Below are positions 58,023 to 64,000 of a stretch of 64,000 nucleotides of DNA, one piece after another. Source of the stretch: Arbacia lixula (Eukaryota > Echinodermata > Echinoidea > Arbacioida > Arbaciidae); contig OZ022576.1 of the NCBI GenBank assembly GCA_963669155.1, positions 15,422,035 through 15,486,034 of the forward strand, given 5' to 3'. A program made the position numbers and the translations under genes. Below the pieces are notes generated by a model, which was not told where the DNA came from, searched no databases, and saw nothing but the letters and a program-made list of their open reading frames with translations. The first letter of the stretch is position 1. Each line of letters starts with the position of its first letter.

Positions 58023-61000
58023 CGCTTTCTCTCTTACTTACCCTTATTTTTTCCTCGTCTTCCTTCTCCTCCTTCCCATTTTCTCGTTCTGCTCCTTCCT
58101 ATTACTCTTCCCCGCCTCTTTCCGTCCCTCTTGTCACGTCCCTCGCCAGCTTTCCCACGTGCTGGTCGATAAATCGATTAACACGTACAGCGCTTAACCA
58201 TCATGTTAAGTCATGTATGTGTGGGACAAGGAGGATAAGTGTTAAAAGCTCATTGCCGTACTTAAATTAAGAAAACACACTATTTTCACAATCCGTGACG
58301 CGGTAGGCCCCAGTTTGGCTGTCCCACGTAGACCAGAAATCGGCCAGCAGACGTGCATTCTAAATAAGTCACTCATGCACGATGTTTCCGCGTATAGGGC
58401 CACAAAGGAGGAGTCGACATCGCATCGACCAAGTCGGCCTCGACCTGATGTCGGATCGATGATCAGGAGGACGAACGGATGATGGGGGCGTGTATCTTCC
58501 TCGACGTCACAGAAGACAACGTCATCGTCTTCGAGTGCGAATTGCTTGGTTGGATCACATCAGGCTGGGAGTCGGCTCCTACTCAAGGACTGGGGAATGA
58601 GCACATGAAGTCGTTATACACTTCTGCAAAGTTGATGTAGGCATTGCATTTTGTCAGCGCTTCATTTAGACGAAGGTTTTGACAGGGGATGTGTGACCAT
58701 TTTGGTTTTGAACATGTTTACAGGGAGATCTATATCTGTTTTTGCTCGAATTTTTTTTATCTGTTTTCGTTTTGAAAAATGAAAATAAATTTGGTATGCC
58801 ACATCCTAGCATATGTAGGGCTTATCCCTAGTTCATCTGACTCTTCGAGTGCCAGACTGTGTCTGTCTGTGAGTTAAGTCTGTCTCTCTATATGCACTGT
58901 TTTAAATTATATCAGTTTTCGGAGTGTTTATCGGGTATGTTTTTATCAAGCCATGATTGAAGTGGGTTGAATTGAATGCAAAGTGATGTTTAGGGCCTCA
59001 AGGGTTAATCAGACGTTGACTAAAATGTCAAAGCACTATCCTTTTTCATTCACGTCATCGTGTAGAATTTCCTCCTCTGGCCCCCATCCCTCCCCCATCC
59101 CCCCCCCCCCCCCCCCGTTCCCGCTTTTTTTTTTTTTTTTTTTATTACTCCTTTACTCTTCACTTTAAAGTATTTAATATAGGATTTACCAAAAGCAGAC
59201 GATTTCGTGATTATTCCACTTCCAAATTGTGTTATGAAATGTAGCAGTCAAGATATGACATGCCTCGAGCATGAAATGGTTTCATCTGGAGGACCGAGAC
59301 GGTGGTACCTAAATACTTGAAAGTTATACATAGATTAACGTGTCGCGGCAGAAGTCATCCTATCCATGCTATCAGCCATTTATAATTGGATGTGAGAACG
59401 TGGGAAGGAATTGATTCCCGCGTGATCACTATGTCAAGAACTCTGTCTCTCTGAAGGACACTGCTTATCAAAAGGCAAGTCAAATCTGAAGATTCCCAAG
59501 ACCACCTCACACATATACGTATACGCGCGCACTAACGCACACACATACATACATACATACATACATACAAACAAGTAATTTATTACCCTCCAATACTTGG
59601 GTAAGATTTCTTTAAAGTTGAAGCGTTAATAGTAGTGGTATGATATTGTATCGCTCTTGCAAATAACAGCACTTGAATTATTATTTTGCAGCCCTTATGG
59701 AACATATGAACAGAACACAGTGTTGCCACACTGTGACAAACTGTGACAACACTGTGAACACATACATGTAGTTAACTATGTGAACAGACTGTGGCAACAC
59801 TGTGATTGTTCCATAAAAGTGGTGCTATATTCATTAGGTGCTAGGCTATTTTCGACGTACTGTCCAAAAATCCAAATGGAGTTTGAAGACAAATAAAAGC
59901 CAATTCATAATACAAAATTGAAAGTTATACCAAACTGCTGGTAATAAAAATATTAGTAAATATCGCAACTGCCTCAGGTTTGCTTGAATTTTTTTAAGAA
60001 TGTGTCCCTTTAACCAGCCAAATTATCCACCCATAGTAACGTCTTTGATGACTTCCTCCAAATAGTGTGTGTACAATGAGCTGTTGATATTTTGTCTGTA
60101 AAAAATACAAATTAATAATTTCAAGTTTGAAATACATGTTATACGTTTGTGAAAGATTTAGTAGTAGTGAAGGTAGAGATATTTGAACACGTTGCAAAGA
60201 TTACATAGTTTTTCGATTTGATTATTGATTTTATGGTAATTTGCGAGTTTAACTTATTTTCTGTCGTGTGTCATTTTGTAAAATAATCGTAGCGTGGCTT
60301 TGTAAAAAAAATATGTTTGTCTTTTTTGTTGAATTGTGTGAAGTATTTTATTTACTGCTGTAGTGAATGTGTCTACCCTCTATTTGAGGAACACATGAAT
60401 AAATAAACAAATGAAGACCATATTCTGCAAGTGCTCACACTTCAACATGTAAACATTGAAGATAAAGCACTATTTACATCTTAGGAACACATATAAGTGA
60501 GGTAGGATATTTGGAATAGATTTCGAAAAGCCCAATTGGTATTTATGATATAGCGTTTGTTGAATCATGATGCGATATCAATAGCAAAAAGCTGAACGGG
60601 AATTACTATAAATCACATGTGATTATTTTTTTTTCTTCAAAGATATGGACTTCAAAAATTCTTTGAGGCAAGGGTACTTATAGTCGAGTTAAAAGGCTGA
60701 CGAATTGAATCGGATTGAATTGAATTGACTTGAAATGCAATGGTTTGACTTGATACAAATATCATGCCTTTTTGATGTATGTGGTGTACCCAGAAACGGA
60801 GAGAACTGTTGAAAAAGGTAGTGTGTATAATGTGTGTGGAGGGGGGGGGGGGGGGGGTGGAGGGGGCAGTTGGTGGGTCTGGTGGTGGATAATTGCTCCC
60901 TTGCTAATCACGTTGTAATATGAGCGCCCCCTCGTGTTGATAATCTCGAGCGATGTGGCGTGAGATATTGATTTTGACGTAACGTAGAGAAGAGTAATTT

Positions 61001-61659
61001 CCTGCCGTAAAGAGAGACAAATGAGTGGCAAGTTTCGCCTGCAGACAGCGCGAAAGATTCTTGACCACTAATTAATCGATGGAGGTGTTGGCTTTTTTTT
61101 CCCGGACAAGCCTGTCGTGCCCCGCTGGACTCTCCAGCCTGAAGCGTGTATTACTCGTTAGCTGCTTTAGATGAAGTCCCATGCCCGCGTGATCACACCG
61201 GAGTGATGCCTGGCCCGTCTGACGCCGAGAGCTGCATGGGAAATCAACATTTTCCTTTCATTTTCGGAGCTGCCAAATATCACTCGCAGACTCCTGCCTC
61301 AGTGTGTCATCTGTCAGTGTAAATACGAGCATCTGAAAACAAGAGAGTAATCGGCATCGTCGTATGAAATCCATCTAGTAACTCTTCTCATTTGTCGCTT
61401 TTGGCTTTTTCAAAGGCCTCTGTTGGAACAGACCTAAAATAAACATTTAGAGACATTGTGAAATGCTGTAACTTCAAACCGTAGTCTCTCACGACATATC
61501 ACAAGATCATTCATTACGTCTAACTTCTATATTAAGCTCCGCAGACAGTGTGTAACAGTGAACCTATTAAAAAGGAAATTATGTCCCAATATGAGGGATA
61601 TATACACTACTAATGCTTTTCCCCTTATGTTTAGGAAATCATTCTGTTCATAGATTTTC
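57614..61659. other. Non-coding region with pyrimidine tracts and CpG-containing unique blocks
   Basis: Pyrimidine tract with C17 (57930-58140), unique CpG-containing block (58330-58650), C17/T17 runs (59100-59143), a small cluster of CACTGTG inverted words (59718-59812), G19 run (60839-60857) and a second CpG-containing block (60900-61400). No open frame with splice support. Confidence 0.65.
57930..58140. repeat. C-run and (CT)n tract
   Basis: A run of about 17 C followed by pure CT and then TTCC/TCCT-rich sequence. Confidence 0.95.
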
Positions 61660-61679
61660 TTTATTATCATTTTTTCTCT

Positions 61680-61711
<32 letters not shown>

Positions 61712-61818
61712 GTCTTCATCTGCCCTCTTTTGTCTCTTTCTCTCCCTCTATTATACTCTTCCCTCTTTCATATAATATTCCTCTCTTTCTTACTAACCCT
61801 CCCCCCCCTCTCTCTCTC

Positions 61819-61851
<33 letters not shown>

Positions 61852-62215
61852 CCTCTCTCTCCCTCCCTCTCTCTCTCTCTCTCTCTCTTCCTCCTTCTCT
61901 CTCTGTCTCTCTGTCTTTATCTGTCCTCCTTTGTCTCTTTCTCTCCCTCTATCTCACTTTCTTACTCTTCCCTCTGTCATATAGTAGTATTCCTCTCTTT
62001 CTTCCTACCCCTCCCTCCCCCTCTCTCTCTTTCTCACCCCCCCCCCTTCTCTCTATCTCTCTCTTTCTCTCCCCCCTCTCTCTCTCTTTCTCTCTCTCTC
62101 ACTCTCTCTTTCTCTCTCGATCTTACCTTTACCTCACTCGGTAGTCTATCTCTCTCTCTCTTCCTCCCTCTCTAATTTCTCTCTCCTTTCCCATTTTCCA
62201 CTCGTCCCTGTTCTC
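61660..62215. repeat. Very long polypyrimidine tract (~550 bp)
   Basis: CT dinucleotides dominate with few purines. A CTCTGTCTTTATCTGTCCTC-like stretch at 61905 echoes CTCTGTCTTCATCTGCCCTC at 61700, suggesting internal duplication of a unit of about 210 bp. Confidence 0.93.
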
Positions 62216-63865
62216 ATACTCTTTAATAATGTTGTTTATCTTTCTCTTTGATCTCCCTCGCTTACTATCCTGCGCCCGTCTGTGTCCATGCAACGTCTAT
62301 GCTTTGACAACGAGTGCATGTTGCTACATACCTTAATCTAATTAGTGGTGCATGAATGAATAATGACTACATAATATCATTCAATTAGGAGGCATGTATT
62401 ATCAGAAAATCTCAGATTTGTGGTGAATACCACTGATCCGCGTCACGAGACAAGATCATCTTCAGTCAAACCCAGCAATGTATAGGAGAGCCTCCAACAT
62501 GGAAACAAAGTGGAGCAAACACTCCGTACTTCATTGAGATCCACGTCTCTTTAACCCATAATATACCACGTGCGCAGTTTTGCACCAACTATAATACACA
62601 TGATTAATTACTCTAGTAGTGGAGGAGCTAAGCTTAATATGGAAGCATTTCAGCCTCGATAGACATCGATGGCAACTCAAGATGTTTTTATAAATAATCA
62701 TGTGTCACTAATCGAAAAGAAAACTTCAAAAGACGACTTTGGGCCTTTTTGTTCATGTTTTTCCCCCTCGTAAAATGTCAAAGTCTATGTTGAGTATTGG
62801 GGCCAACTCATCTCCGCACTATAATTATACACCATGAGTACTATGAAAAAAAGGTCATGCTTGATTTGAAATCAATTATAGTCGTAATCGTTTTTTTATA
62901 TATACATGTAGTTCACTCACCCGATTCCCCATTTTCCACTGGAGGCAGAGCGATCACGAGGCGTAGTGTTCAACTCCATATTATAACACAAATCGCATAT
63001 TTATGATAACGCTCGGGGGGTTTTTTAAGTCCAAAACACGAAGTGCTCCTCGTGTACCTAGCAAGGGTTATATCTCGAACTCTCTCTTCAGACCGGCGTT
63101 AGACAATACACCACTTCTTCATTACCGCGTCAACGCTGATCAATGATCGACGTCAATTTCTTTGTGAACGACGCAAATTAATGGAAGGAAATGAACTGGG
63201 GTAATGCAATCATGTAGGTTTGCAGGAGCCCGCTGTAGCCTGGATGGGAAACTGAGGCAGTTTGTAACCATTCTCATTGTTGATATGTAGGCCAAAGTAT
63301 GTACACACAACTAGATACACTGATAGAGAATAGCTTTCCCCGTGTCTCGTTTCATGAAACGGGTTTGTAACCATCGCCAGCCCTGGGCAAATGCGGGATA
63401 TTAGCATCTTTACGGATTCTAATCCTCAACCGGGTAACAAAGATGATATTAGGGGAACCGCGATCCTTTTATAGTTTGGGGATTGTCCTCGTTTCCATTA
63501 TTTGCTTTCTGATTAGCCACCTGTCGCCGAGGCTCTTTACAACAGGTGACTGTACATACCATACATAATTCAGACAATAGTGAGTTTCGAAAGGAGCGGC
63601 GCGCCGCGTAATCTCAAAACAATAGTTAGTTCTGTTTTTCGAACATACCACTGTGGATTGTTCACGTCTACGAAACATCGGGAAGCAATGATTAACAGTG
63701 ATAAATGTGATTAAGCCCAAATGAAGCACAACTAAGCAAATACAACACTAATACAAACATACTATAATCACACAAAACATTGGACATGTAGGAAAAGGAA
63801 TGTGAATAGGCATTCCATCTTTCCATGACATCTACAGCTTGAAATCTGCAAAAAGGGAGGCTTAC
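62216..63865. other. Unique AT-rich region near the right end
   Basis: Contains a cluster of homeodomain-like sites at 62330-62400 and a GC palindrome (GCGGCGCGCCGCG) at about 63597. No coding frame recognised. Confidence 0.6.
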
Positions 63866-63921
63866 CTAAAACAGCGGCGAACAATATTGTTATCACGAGT
63901 CGTAGAGAGATTGGTGATCAT
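63866..63921 (-). other. Candidate first exon of a minus-strand gene at the right edge
   Basis: ATG at 63921-63919 in AAAATGA context reads MITNLSTTRDNNIVRRCF plus 2 nt, then donor TTTTAG|GTAAGC. A second frame reads VITILFAAVLG just before the donor, like a signal peptide core, but has a TGA and no ATG upstream. Support is one donor site only. Confidence 0.15.
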
Positions 63922-64000
63922 TTTCTTTTTTTGCCCGAAAGTCTCCTTTTTCAATTTAGACAAAAAGTAAGGTGGTATTTTTATTCATCTGCAAAGTGGA

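Overview
This is eukaryotic nuclear DNA from a marine invertebrate. It is AT-rich, intron-dominated and full of simple-sequence tracts and short foldback transposons. The one firmly recognised gene is a leucine-rich-repeat gene matching vertebrate LRRC71. It has long introns, abundant TACATGTA-type words and repeats built on TGACCTTTGACC. An echinoderm such as a sea urchin or sea star is the best guess, but the species cannot be read from the sequence alone.

Left and middle (about 1-47.9 kb): almost everything here is one minus-strand gene, an LRRC71 orthologue. I assembled 16 coding exons from 45318 down to 295. Every intron is GT-AG, all phases match, and the total is 1680 nt (559 codons plus stop). 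A poly(A) signal lies at 21-26. A probable non-coding first exon ends in a donor at 47728. The protein has a disordered N-terminus, a conserved pre-LRR block, ribonuclease-inhibitor-type LRRs, a Lys/Glu-rich linker spread over five small exons, and a second conserved LRR block at the C-terminus.

The introns carry several non-autonomous elements. They include a TA-flanked foldback family (three copies), a GTGTTTCACCAAG family (four copies), a third family with TGACGTCA-like internal arms (two copies), a 377-bp near-perfect palindrome, a 681-bp element with long terminal inverted repeats, and a TGACCTTTGACC array bounded by GGCGGAGGCATA ends. Also present are a roughly 1.15-kb G-rich 22-bp minisatellite and a five-copy satellite of about 160 bp.

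Right (48-64 kb): a possible plus-strand gene starts head-to-head with LRRC71 at 48353, with two phase-compatible small exons, but its product is not recognised. The rest looks intergenic or intronic. It holds a decayed LINE ORF2 3' fragment, a 225-bp inverted duplication whose arms are 5.1 kb apart, TTAA-flanked piggyBac-like miniature elements, very large CT/GA/CA tracts, and several unique CpG-containing, homeodomain-site-rich stretches that could be regulatory. No tRNA, rRNA, CRISPR array or prokaryotic gene is supported.
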